64,000 nucleotides of DNA from ZC4RG20 sp036381515 (GTDB lineage: Bacteria; Pseudomonadota; Gammaproteobacteria; Steroidobacterales; Rariloculaceae): positions 1-64,000 of the forward strand of contig DASVCR010000052.1 of assembly GCA_036381515.1 (NCBI GenBank), read 5' to 3'. The position numbers and the translations under genes were made by a program. Shown one piece after another: positions 25,898-33,447 of this stretch (positions are counted from its first letter, which is position 1; every line of letters begins with the position of its first letter). Below the pieces are notes generated by a model, which was not told the DNA's origin, ran no database searches, and saw nothing but the letters and a program-made list of their open reading frames with translations.

Positions 25898-27030
25898 AAC
25901 TGCTGCGCGATGCCGATGCTCGCCCACGAGGACTCGCGCGAGCCGTCGCCCGTTCTGATCTCCTCGGTCTGATGCCGCAGCGTGTACGTGACGCTCAGGT
26001 GGTTCTTGAAAACGGCCGTGATGCCGAGCCACGCCTCGAGCAGCACCGGATTCAGCCGCGACGACGACAAGGTCACGTCGCTCGACCGGAACTGTCCCTG
26101 CAGGAAGGCATTGTACGCGCGCACGCGCATGCTGACGCCGGCCGCGAGCTGCAGTCTCGGTCCGGAGCGAGGGACGGATTCGCGAGCGAGCCGGATCGGC
26201 GGATGTCCTCCGTAATCCGCGAGCGAAGGCGACGAGCTCCACCAGGGCGTATCGAGGTTGCCCCAGCGGAAGGCGAGATCCGCGCTCGCCTCGGTCAGAT
26301 AGCCGATGCTGCCCGACAGGCCGAAGCGCAGATGGTATGGCCGGTCGCGGTACATCCCGCTGCCGAGCAGACGGTACCGCGACACGGCATAGCGGGCCGT
26401 CGGCTCGCCGCCGTCCGAGATCTGATGCGTATAGCCCTTCGGCTCGCGGCTGCCGAACGCGACGTGCACGGTCCGGTGCAAATGCTCGACCCACGGCATG
26501 CCGAGCACGCCGACCGTCAGCGAGGACTGGTACGCGGTGCGGCTCGACGCATCGTGCGTCAGGCGCGAGCTCGACAGATACGTGAGGTTCGCGTACGGCC
26601 GGTCGTCGTACAGCGGCGCTTCCGCGTCCAGGTTCTGCGGCGTGAACAGCAGGAGTCCGGCTTCGAACGAGCGGGCGCTCTCGACGGCGTCCGACGCCGT
26701 GCCGAATCCCGTCTTGCGGTCGACCCAATCGAGTGCCCGAGACAGCGGCTTCAGCCCGGCGGCCTCTCTCCCGCCGAGCGTGACGGAGATTCCGGCCGTA
26801 TAGTCGCGATCGTCGTCGGTGAACGCGAAGAGGTCGTTATCGAGGTGGACCGTCCAGCCGCGCGGCCGCAGCCGCCCGGTCGAGCCGACGTCGAGCTCGG
26901 CCTTCGTGTTTTCGGCGACGTGCGCAGTCCGCTCCTTGGCGCCGGCAGGGCCGGCGAAAAGCGCGACTGCTACCACTGCTGCCGCGACGAGCTTCCGTTG
27001 CTCGCCGAAGAGGGCATGAAACGCGTCCAT
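25894..27030 (-). CDS. LpxR-like outer-membrane lipid A 3'-O-deacylase (DUF2219)
   Basis: The 378-residue protein has a signal peptide (about 1-31, ending GPAGA) and a beta-barrel ending in phenylalanine (IGIAQQF), the usual outer-membrane insertion signal. The DUF2219/LpxR signature is visible as VHLDNDLFAFTDDDRDYTAG near 58-77. LpxR removes the 3'-acyloxyacyl chain of lipid A in Salmonella and relatives; activity here is inferred. I chose the ATG at 27030 because the signal peptide begins there; the in-frame ATG at 27123 would add 31 unlikely residues. Two tandem palindromes lie 108 bp upstream and may be repressor sites. Confidence 0.8.
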   Translation of the reverse strand: MDAFHALFGEQRKLVAAAVVAVALFAGPAGAKERTAHVAENTKAELDVGSTGRLRPRGWTVHLDNDLFAFTDDDRDYTAGISVTLGGREAAGLKPLSRALDWVDRKTGFGTASDAVESARSFEAGLLLFTPQNLDAEAPLYDDRPYANLTYLSSSRLTHDASSRTAYQSSLTVGVLGMPWVEHLHRTVHVAFGSREPKGYTHQISDGGEPTARYAVSRYRLLGSGMYRDRPYHLRFGLSGSIGYLTEASADLAFRWGNLDTPWWSSSPSLADYGGHPPIRLARESVPRSGPRLQLAAGVSMRVRAYNAFLQGQFRSSDVTLSSSRLNPVLLEAWLGITAVFKNHLSVTYTLRHQTEEIRTGDGSRESSWASIGIAQQF

Positions 27031-27137
27031 CTGCGTTCCCTTCGCGTCCGATGCTACGCGCCTGCCCGTGGTTCTCCATTCGGACGAATCGCCACCAGGG
27101 TCCGTCGGGGGCGTCCGTGCCACCGCGCGGCAGGCGT

Positions 27138-27182
27138 GTTACTAAACGGTTCAGTAACAAGTTTACTTACGAGTTAGTAAAC
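27138..27182. promoter_or_regulatory. Tandem operator-like palindromes upstream of the LpxR-like gene
   Basis: Palindrome 1 (27138-27158) has half-sites GTTACTAAAC and GTTCAGTAAC around one central G, with one mismatch. Palindrome 2 (27161-27182) has half-sites GTTTACTTAC and GTTAGTAAAC around GA, again with one mismatch. Their centres are about 23 bp apart, close to two helical turns. The shared half-site (TTACTNAAC-like) resembles TetR-family operators. No regulator gene is adjacent. The patch is strikingly AT-rich for this genome. Confidence 0.6.
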
Positions 27183-27464
27183 ATCAACGGTGCGCGAATC
27201 GCCCTAACGTTCAATTGCAGTGTCGCTAATGGCTTAGGGAAAGAATTTGGAGTCATTTAGAGAAAGTGGCGTGGAGCGGATCGATCCGGGGCGCGCAACG
27301 GTGCAGTATCGCAGAGTCGATTCAGGTCGCGGCGGTCGTCAGACCAGGGGCGGTCCTCCGGCTGGCGGCGGTCCTCCGGCGGCGCGGGCTCCGGCTTGGG
27401 GAGGTCTTTTGGCTCCCCGAGGGCTTCGGGTTTGCGGCGCGGCCGTCAGAGGGTCGCGGCGGTC
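27183..27464. other. Intergenic region after the operators
   Basis: No gene is supported. The first 75 bp are AT-richer and contain a short CCCTAA...TTAGGG inverted repeat around 27202-27240. The rest holds a small GC-rich direct repeat (GCGGTCCTCCGGC twice near 27350-27385) directly beyond the stop of the DUF4159 gene. A short frame beginning near 27247 is glycine/arginine-rich and unlikely to be coding. Confidence 0.4.
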
Positions 27465-28271
27465 CTAATGCGTCATCGCGTAGACCATGAAGTTCACGCC
27501 CATCTGCAAGGCGCGAACGGCGATCTCGGCCGGGTAGCACGGCAGGTCCAGGTACTCCCACGCGTCGCCGAGGTCCGAGTTGTACGTGACGAGGACCATG
27601 AGTCGCCCGTCGTCGTCCGAGATGCCGTAGACGCGCGGCTCGGTGTCGTCGGCTCGCTCCCACGTCGGGCCGCCGTAGCAGCCGTTCGAGCGGTTCGGCA
27701 CCTGGATCACTTCTCGGATCTGGAAGAACGAGCTGAAGACGGGATGCGAGATCGGGAGAACGTCGAGGCTGCGGTCCGGGAAGACCTTGCGCAGCTGCGC
27801 CTCGACGTTCGCCTTCTCGGCGAGGCCCCAGAAATCGTCGATATGCAGGAAGCCGCCGCGCAGCAGGTAGTCGGCAAGCCGTGTCGCCTCCGCCTCGCTC
27901 AGATACATCCCGCCCGCCTCGACGATGTACGCGTACGGGAAATCGAACAGGTCGTCGTCGAGGATCGCGCGGACGTGCGGGTCCGGGTGGACTCTGACGC
28001 CCGTAAGCCGGTCCACGCCGTCCATGAACTTGCAGTCCGCGCCGGGATAATCCGTCGCCCAGCCCCGTCCCTGCCTCGGAAAGAAGCCGCCGCCGCCGAG
28101 CTCGGGGCACGTGAACGGCGCCGGCCGGCCCATCGTGCGCCCGCGCAGATCCGTGTACATGAGCCGCACGAAGTAGAAGTCGGGATCGTCGGCGGCGGGC
28201 CGTTGCGCGGAGAGCGCGGACGGCAGCGCCGCCGCCGCGAAGGCCATGAGGAGCATCAGCGTTCTCCGCAT
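27465..28271 (-). CDS. DUF4159-domain secreted protein
   Basis: This 268-residue protein has a signal peptide (about 1-22, ALSAQ). The body is a DUF4159 domain: FYFVRLMYTDLRGR, FPYAYIVEAGGMYLSEAEA, LADYLLRGGFLHIDDFWG, and VLVTYNSDLGDAWEYLD. DUF4159 has a glutamine-amidotransferase-like fold related to ThuA-type proteins and often accompanies MoxR/vWA-type operons. Here it stands alone. The C-terminal helix (AVRALQMGVNFMVYAMTH) is typical of the family. Its function is unknown. Confidence 0.8.
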   Translation of the reverse strand: MRRTLMLLMAFAAAALPSALSAQRPAADDPDFYFVRLMYTDLRGRTMGRPAPFTCPELGGGGFFPRQGRGWATDYPGADCKFMDGVDRLTGVRVHPDPHVRAILDDDLFDFPYAYIVEAGGMYLSEAEATRLADYLLRGGFLHIDDFWGLAEKANVEAQLRKVFPDRSLDVLPISHPVFSSFFQIREVIQVPNRSNGCYGGPTWERADDTEPRVYGISDDDGRLMVLVTYNSDLGDAWEYLDLPCYPAEIAVRALQMGVNFMVYAMTH

Positions 28272-28413
28272 CGCGACTGCTTTCGGCTTCCTACCGAAGG
28301 CAAGACTAGCTACGGGACCCGGCGGCGTCGAGCGGCCGGCGCGTGAGCCCGCGCTGTCGCCCGCGTGCGTCAGCGGCGTTTCGCGGCCGACGATGCGCTA
28401 TCCTTGGCCGACC

Positions 28414-28860
28414 ATGACGACGACCACGTTGAGCGAGCAGGATCGCCTGCTGATCGAGCACGCGTGCACGCGGCTCGTGCTCGAATCGATTGCCGCGAAC
28501 GACCGGCAGGACTACGCGGCGTTCGCGGCGCTCTTCACGAGCGACGGGCGCCTGCACAGGCCGAACGGAGAGCCGCTCGTCGGGCCCGACGAGATCGTCG
28601 AGTCCTACCGCACGCGGCCCCGCAATCGCATCACGCGGCACATCTGCACGAACATACTCGTGCGCGTCGAATCCCCTCACTCGGCACACGGCACGACGTA
28701 CGTGGTGCTCTATTCCGCCGACGCGCTGAACTCCGACAAGCACTTCGGCGCGAAATGCGATCCGCGGACGTTGATCGGCGAGCTCGAGGATCATTTCAAG
28801 CTGACCATGGACGGCTGGCGGATCGCCGAGCGGCGCGCCAGGTTCGTCATGCATACGTGA
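28414..28860 (+). CDS. SnoaL-like/NTF2-fold protein
   Basis: The 148-residue protein starts MTTTTLSEQDRLLIEHACTR and shows a SnoaL_4-type domain: ESIAANDRQDYAAFAALFTSDGRL, PDEIVESYRTRP, HICTNILVRVES and LEDHFKLTMDGWRIAERRARF. Related proteins are isomerases, hydratases or small subunits of aromatic-ring dioxygenases; no large subunit is near. There is no good ribosome site at 28414, while TATCCT (28399-28404) lies 9 nt upstream, so the leader would be very short. It is followed by the LLM oxidoreductase gene after 62 bp. Confidence 0.8.
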   Translation: MTTTTLSEQDRLLIEHACTRLVLESIAANDRQDYAAFAALFTSDGRLHRPNGEPLVGPDEIVESYRTRPRNRITRHICTNILVRVESPHSAHGTTYVVLYSADALNSDKHFGAKCDPRTLIGELEDHFKLTMDGWRIAERRARFVMHT

Positions 28861-28922
28861 CCCGCCGTCCGTAGGCGTCCGACTTCTGCGGCAGACGCCG
28901 CTCTCGAAGAATAGGGCGCGTC

Positions 28923-29882
28923 ATGACGCGTTACGGCTATCACGCCTCCCACGAGCAGCACGCGCCGAGCGCGCTCCTCGCGTACGTGCGGCTCGCCGAG
29001 CACGCGGGCTTCGACGCGGCCATGTGCTCGGACCACTTCCATCCGTGGGTGCCGACGCAGGGGCAGAGCGGCTTTGCGTGGTCCTGGCTAGGGGCCGCGC
29101 TCGGCGCGACGCGCGTGGACTTCGGCTGCGTGACCTCGCCCGGCTGGCGTTATCACCCGGCCGTGATCGCGCAGGCCGCCGCGACGCTCGCCGAGATGTA
29201 TCCGGACCGCTTCTGGCTAGCCGTCGGCAGCGGCGAGGCGTTGAACGAGCACATCTGCGGGGCTCCGTGGCCGCCGAAAGGCGAGCGTAACGCGCGGCTG
29301 CTCGAGGCGGTGGGGGTCATGCGCGCACTCTGGGCCGGCGAGACGGTGACGCACTACGGGCGGATCACCGTCGAGGAGGCGAAGCTCTACACGCGCCCGA
29401 GACGGCCGCCCGCAGTCTTCGGCGCCGCGCTGACGCCGGCGACCGCGCGCTGGCTCGGCGGCTGGGCCGACGGATTGATGACGGTGGGCGCCGACGAGGA
29501 CACGCTCCGCGCGCTGATCGGCGCGTTTCGCGAAGGCGGCGGGGAAGGGAAGCCGATCAAGGTGCAATGTGCGCTCGCATGGGCGCCGACGGACGACGAC
29601 GCGCTGCAAGCCGCGCATCGCGAATGGGCGGCGAATCTGCTCGGCACGGAAATGCTCGCCGTGCTGCGCACCCCGGAGCAGTTTCACGCCGCGTCCCGTT
29701 TCGTCTCGGTCGACGACGTCGCGAGAGTTCTGCCGGTCTCGTCCGACCCGGCGCGGCATGTCGAGCACCTGCGCCGCTACGCCGAGCTCGGCATAGACGA
29801 CGTCTATCTGCACAACGTCGCGCGCAATCAGCCGCAGTTCATCGATGTGTTCGGCGCCCGTGTGCTGCCGCAGCTGCGTTGA
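28923..29882 (+). CDS. LLM-class flavin-dependent oxidoreductase
   Basis: The 319-residue protein is a luciferase-like (TIM-barrel) oxidoreductase, close to the TIGR03885/F420-G6PDH-like branch. Motifs include GFDAAMCSDHFHPWVPTQGQS, FGCVTSPGWRYHPAVIAQAAATLAEM, and FWLAVGSGEALNEHICGAPWP. The branch includes F420- and FMN-users; nothing in the window makes F420, so FMN is more likely, but cofactor is not decided by sequence alone. It is in tandem with the SnoaL-like gene, and the pair could handle one small substrate. Confidence 0.85.
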   Translation: MTRYGYHASHEQHAPSALLAYVRLAEHAGFDAAMCSDHFHPWVPTQGQSGFAWSWLGAALGATRVDFGCVTSPGWRYHPAVIAQAAATLAEMYPDRFWLAVGSGEALNEHICGAPWPPKGERNARLLEAVGVMRALWAGETVTHYGRITVEEAKLYTRPRRPPAVFGAALTPATARWLGGWADGLMTVGADEDTLRALIGAFREGGGEGKPIKVQCALAWAPTDDDALQAAHREWAANLLGTEMLAVLRTPEQFHAASRFVSVDDVARVLPVSSDPARHVEHLRRYAELGIDDVYLHNVARNQPQFIDVFGARVLPQLR

Positions 29883-29951
29883 CCGACGGGCGGGGTCCGG
29901 CCGACGACGCGCGTGCCGCGGACCGGCTCCGCGAACGGCGGGACGATGCGC

Positions 29952-30380
29952 TCAGTCCGCGAGCAGCCAGCCCCACAGATTGCCGTCCGGCGCGGCCTCG
30001 CTATGGATCTGGATGTAGACGCGGCCGGACCTGAGCGCCTCGAGCTGCTCGGGCGACAGCTCGACGGTGCCCGAGATCGAGCCGGAGGTCGCCGCGGTGA
30101 CGGCGAGGTCGGCGAAGGGCTCGCCGCGTACCCCGGTATGCACGCCGGAGTGCAGCCTCGCGACGGTCGCAGGGCCCTTGAGGCCTTCGAACGTGCCGGA
30201 GACGACGAGCGTCACGCCTTCGAGCGTACCGCTCGCCTCGCCGATACCGGTCACCGCGGTGGCCGTCGCCGGGTCGATCGGAACCATCGACAGGCGCGCC
30301 TTGAAGCTCGTCTCGTCCGCAGCCAGGGTCGCCGACGCCAAGAGGCCGAGCAGGATCGCGGTTGCCGCGCGCTTGCGCAT
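29952..30380 (-). CDS. CHRD-domain secreted protein
   Basis: This 142-residue protein has a signal peptide (about 1-20, ATLAA) and one CHRD domain (first seen in chordin). Visible landmarks are GEASGTLEGVTLVVSGTFEGL, ARLHSGVHTGVRG, and the C-terminal YIQIHSEAAPDGNLWGWLL. CHRD proteins are extracellular or periplasmic, with unknown function in bacteria. A good ribosome site (GGGGAGAAT) precedes the ATG. The gene is divergent from otsB. Confidence 0.88.
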   Translation of the reverse strand: MRKRAATAILLGLLASATLAADETSFKARLSMVPIDPATATAVTGIGEASGTLEGVTLVVSGTFEGLKGPATVARLHSGVHTGVRGEPFADLAVTAATSGSISGTVELSPEQLEALRSGRVYIQIHSEAAPDGNLWGWLLAD

Positions 30381-30485
30381 AGGATTCTCCCCAATCGATC
30401 GCCGGCTCGGCGGGCGGCCTGCGCGAGCGCCGCTGGGCCGGTCTAGTTAATCTTTTGCACAACTATAAACGCTACGCGCTGGTCG

Positions 30486-30538
30486 AAAAATCGTGTCAGA
30501 CACCTTTTCCCGCGAAAAACGTGTCTGACACGATTTTT
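30486..30538. repeat. REP-like perfect palindrome in the otsB leader
   Basis: Perfect 18-bp arms (30486-30503 and 30521-30538) read AAAAATCGTGTCAGACAC and its complement, with a 17-nt loop that can itself pair (TTTTC/GAAAA). The word GTGTCAGACAC recurs at 51911-51921. The stem ends in a T-run on both strands, so the RNA would look like a bidirectional intrinsic terminator. The otsB ribosome site GGAAGGAG starts 2 nt beyond the palindrome. Similar motifs elsewhere are linked to REP-associated transposases; none is seen here. Confidence 0.85.
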
Positions 30539-30552
30539 ATGGAAGGAGTGAG

Positions 30553-31287
30553 ATGACGGAGCAGGGACCCCCGCCGTGGCCGCGCCGTCCGGCGCTCTTC
30601 CTCGATCTCGACGGCACGCTCGTCGAGCTCACCGAGCACCCGAGCCTGACGCAGGCGTCGCCGCGCCTGCGGCGGCTGCTGCCGAGGCTCGTCGAGTCGT
30701 GCGGCGGGGCGGTCGCAGTGATCAGCGGCCGCCGGATCGAAGAAGTCGACCGCGTGCTCGCGCCCCATGCCGGCGTCGCCGCCGGCGTGCACGGTCTCGA
30801 GCGGCGCGGGCCGGACGGTACGTTCTCATCCTTCGCTCCGACCGAGGAGCTCGCGCGGATCCGGCACAAGGTCGAGCCGTTCGTCGCGCGCCACGAGGGC
30901 CTTTGGATCGAGGACAAGCGGAGCGCGTTCGCCGTGCATTACCGCAATCGTCCCGAGCTCGAGGAAGACGTCCATCGCTTCGTCGCCGCGCTCGAGCGCG
31001 AGATTCCGCCGGACATCGAGATCCTGCTCGGGCGCTGCGTGTTCGAGATCAAGCCGGGCGCCGCCGATAAAGGGAGGGCGATCGAGCTGTTCATGGCAGA
31101 GGCGCCTTTCGCCGGGCGCACGCCGGTCTTCGTCGGCGACGACGTCACGGACGAAGCCGGGTTCCGCGTCGTGAACGCGCTCGGCGGCGTGTCGGTCAAA
31201 GTCGGCGAAGCACGGACGATCGCACGCTGGCGGCTCGCGAACGTCGACGACGTGCTCGGCTGGCTCGAGCGGCTCGCCTCCGGCTAG
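30553..31287 (+). CDS. otsB: Trehalose-6-phosphate phosphatase
   Basis: The 244-residue HAD-family phosphatase removes phosphate from trehalose-6-phosphate to give trehalose, an osmoprotectant. HAD motif I is LFLDLDGTL (nucleophile Asp18, Asp20), motif II is in VAVISGRR, the conserved lysine is in EIKPGAADKG, and motif IV is FVGDDVTDE. Length is normal. GGAAGGAG lies at 30540-30547. It precedes the synthase gene otsA with one small gene between, so the pathway is likely one transcription unit. The upstream palindrome sits within the leader and could lower or regulate expression. Confidence 0.95.
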   Translation: MTEQGPPPWPRRPALFLDLDGTLVELTEHPSLTQASPRLRRLLPRLVESCGGAVAVISGRRIEEVDRVLAPHAGVAAGVHGLERRGPDGTFSSFAPTEELARIRHKVEPFVARHEGLWIEDKRSAFAVHYRNRPELEEDVHRFVAALEREIPPDIEILLGRCVFEIKPGAADKGRAIELFMAEAPFAGRTPVFVGDDVTDEAGFRVVNALGGVSVKVGEARTIARWRLANVDDVLGWLERLASG

Positions 31288-31370
31288 ATGCGCGCGCTTG
31301 CCTTCGTGCGTCGGCATATGCGCAGCCGTGCCGTCTATGCGGTGTGTGGCGTGGCCGGTACAGTGAATCG

Positions 31371-31574
31371 ATGCACAGAAGCTCCGAAGCGCTCGACCGC
31401 GAGCTCGACGAAGCGCTGGAAATGACGTTCCCCGCGAGCGATCCGGTCGCGGTGGTCGCGCCTGGCAGCACGAGTCGCAGAGCCGACGGACCTCCGAACA
31501 TGCACGACGAAGGGACGCCGGACGCGGCACCCGTGCGGGGCCGCGTCCGCTCTGGCGGTCGCCAAAGACGTTGA
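31371..31574 (+). CDS. Small conserved protein with a TFPASDP motif
   Basis: This 67-residue protein starts MHRSSEALDRELDEALEMTF and contains the sequence ALEMTFPASDPVAV at about 15-28. I recognise that core as the (E/M)TFPASDPPA motif of a family of small bacterial proteins of unknown function. The rest is low-complexity and charged, so it is probably disordered apart from the N-terminal helix. It lies between otsB and otsA on the same strand. No ribosome site is present; TACAGT (31359-31364) ends 6 nt before the ATG, suggesting a leaderless start. A stress-related role is only a guess from context. Confidence 0.7.
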   Translation: MHRSSEALDRELDEALEMTFPASDPVAVVAPGSTSRRADGPPNMHDEGTPDAAPVRGRVRSGGRQRR

Positions 31575-31662
31575 CGCGCGTTGCCGGCGCCTATCCGAGC
31601 CTGCGGCAACCAGGCGCCCGCGGGCATGATGCGTTCGGCTCCAAAACGATGAGCGAGGGTGG

Positions 31663-33090
31663 ATGAGTCGCCTGGTCGCTGTGTCGAATCGAGTAGCGAT
31701 GCCGCGAAGCGGCAAAGCCGCGGGCGGTCTCGCGGTCGGCCTGATGGCCGCGTTTCAGGAGCAGGGCGGCCTCTGGTTCGGCTGGAGCGGCAAGACGATC
31801 CAGGGAGAGCCGGGGCCGGCGCGGCTCACGTCGTCCGGCAAGGTGCGCTTCGCGACGATCGATATCGACGAAGGGGACTTCGCCGGGTACTACGCCGGCT
31901 ACAGCAACAACACCCTCTGGCCGCTGCTCCACTTCATGCTCGGCTTCTTTTCCTACAGCCGCAGCGAGCACGAGGCGTACTGGCGCGTGAATCGCCTGTT
32001 CGCGAGGCGGCTGATCCCGTTGCTCGAGCCCGACGACCTGATTTGGGTGCACGACTATCAGCTCTTTCCGCTCGGTCGCGCTCTGCGCGAAGCGGGTGTC
32101 GATCGGCCGATCGGCTTCTTCCTGCACGTGCCGTTTCCCGGCTTCGACGTGCTGAAAGCGCTGCCGCGTTACGACGTGCTCCTCGAGGCGCTGTCGGCGT
32201 ACGACGTCGTCGGGCTGCAGACGCAGCCCGACGTCGATGGGCTGCGCGAGTGCTTCACGCAGCCCGACATCGGCGGCGAAGTGCTCGACGACGGCAGGAT
32301 CCGCGCGTTCGGCCGCGTATTCCATGTGGCGCCGTTTCCGATCGGCATCGACGTCGAGCAGTGCCGCTCCCTCAGCGCCGACAACCTCGATCGTCCGCAA
32401 GTGCAGCGCTTCCGAGTCAGCCTGCGCGACCGCAAGCTCATCATCGGCGTCGATCGGCTCGACTACAGCAAGGGGCTCGAGCTCAGATTCCGCGCATACG
32501 AAAGCCTGCTCGAGAATTATCCGGCCTTGCGGGGACACGTCGCGTTCATGCAGATCGCGCCGCCGACTCGGAGCGAAGTGAGCGCATACAGTGCGATCCG
32601 TCACGAGCTCGAGCAGGCGGCCGGAAACATCAACGGACGCTTCGCCGAGGTGGACTGGGTGCCGATCCGCTACCTGAACCGCTCGTACGACCGGAGCCTG
32701 CTGATGGCGCTGTTTCGTCTCGCGCGCGTCGGGCTCGTGACGCCGATCCGGGACGGCATGAACCTCGTCGCGAAGGAGTACGTCGCGAGCCAGGATCCCG
32801 ATGATCCGGGCGTGCTCGTCCTGTCGAGGCTCGCGGGTGCGGCGATCGAGCTCGCGGAAGGGGCCGTGCTCGTGAATCCGTTCGACCGCGAGGGCGTCGC
32901 CGAAGGGATGCAGCGGGCGATCGAGATGCCGCTCGCCGAGCGGCGCGAGCGGCATCGGGCGATGATGGAGGTCCTGACGCGCAACGACATCCATGCGTGG
33001 TGCCGGCGCTTCATCCGCGCTCTCGAGAGCGCGCGAGCGGGCCCCGACGTGCATGCGAGTCGCACGCAGGCACGGCCGGCTACGCGCTGA
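31663..33090 (+). CDS. otsA: Trehalose-6-phosphate synthase
   Basis: This 475-residue GT20 glycosyltransferase joins UDP-glucose (or another NDP-glucose) to glucose-6-phosphate. Hallmarks are the N-terminal SNRV...GGLAVGL (8-27), IWVHDYQLFPLG, GVDRLDYSKGLELRF and PIRDGMNLVAKEYVASQ. The substrate loop and nucleotide-binding residues appear intact, and length matches E. coli OtsA (474 aa). ATG 31663 is preceded by GAGGGTGG. It completes the two-step trehalose pathway with otsB. About 80 bp beyond its stop lies palindromic element C, which may serve as a terminator. Confidence 0.95.
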   Translation: MSRLVAVSNRVAMPRSGKAAGGLAVGLMAAFQEQGGLWFGWSGKTIQGEPGPARLTSSGKVRFATIDIDEGDFAGYYAGYSNNTLWPLLHFMLGFFSYSRSEHEAYWRVNRLFARRLIPLLEPDDLIWVHDYQLFPLGRALREAGVDRPIGFFLHVPFPGFDVLKALPRYDVLLEALSAYDVVGLQTQPDVDGLRECFTQPDIGGEVLDDGRIRAFGRVFHVAPFPIGIDVEQCRSLSADNLDRPQVQRFRVSLRDRKLIIGVDRLDYSKGLELRFRAYESLLENYPALRGHVAFMQIAPPTRSEVSAYSAIRHELEQAAGNINGRFAEVDWVPIRYLNRSYDRSLLMALFRLARVGLVTPIRDGMNLVAKEYVASQDPDDPGVLVLSRLAGAAIELAEGAVLVNPFDREGVAEGMQRAIEMPLAERRERHRAMMEVLTRNDIHAWCRRFIRALESARAGPDVHASRTQARPATR

Positions 33091-33136
33091 CGCGCTGACG
33101 TTGGCGGTCGCGCTCGGGAGCGGTTGAGGTCGGCAG

Positions 33137-33389
33137 TCGCGCTCGGGAACGGTTGAACGTGGTGGTGGTTGGGCGCTGCGCACGATGCGCGTCGTGGGGA
33201 CCGCCGTGAATCCGTCCTGGAGGCTGCGGGCGCGCCGTCCCTGGCGCGCACGCTCCCCACGACGCGCATCGTGCACAGCGCCCTCCTTTGCGGCGTGCCG
33301 TTCCCGAGCGCGAGGTCTGCGCGCGGGCCGCATGGACGTGTTCATGCCGGTCCCCGAGACGGGCACATCACGCAGCGCCCGACCACCGC
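33137..33389. repeat. Outer inverted repeats nesting palindrome C
   Basis: GCGCTCGGGAACGG (about 33139-33152) is complementary to CCGTTCCCGAGCGC (about 33298-33311), outside copy C. Further out, TGGTTGGGCGCTG (33165-33177) pairs with CAGCGCCCGACCA (33373-33385) with one G-T mismatch. A direct repeat of the left arm (TCGCGCTCGGGAGCGG) precedes it near 33109. This looks like a degraded older copy into which C was inserted, or an iterated palindrome. With copy C it accounts for most of the 357-bp gap 33091-33447. Confidence 0.55.
33171..33283. repeat. Large imperfect palindrome, copy C of the dispersed element
   Basis: Arms 33171-33200 and 33254-33283 are 30-bp inverted repeats with one mismatch. 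The inner hairpin GCGCGCC (33230-33236) / GGCGCGC (33243-33249) encloses GTCCCT, exactly as in copy A and in the same orientation. Arm sequence is unrelated to copies A and B. It lies in the gene-free gap between otsA and the convergent sugar dehydrogenase. Confidence 0.88.
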
Positions 33390-33447
33390 CGACGCCAAAC
33401 GTCACGGCACGAAACCACCGCCGTCCAGCGCGAAAGCGGCACGCCGC

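Noticed and set aside
27202..27240. Possible integron attC-like site (CCCTAAC...TTAGGG)
   Set aside because: The stem is only 6 bp, the element is under 45 bp, and it lacks the inner L boxes and the GTTRRRY right end. No integrase gene is present.
27247..27468. Short plus-strand frame after the tandem operators
   Set aside because: It is glycine/arginine-rich and antisense to the end of the DUF4159 gene. I found no support beyond being open.
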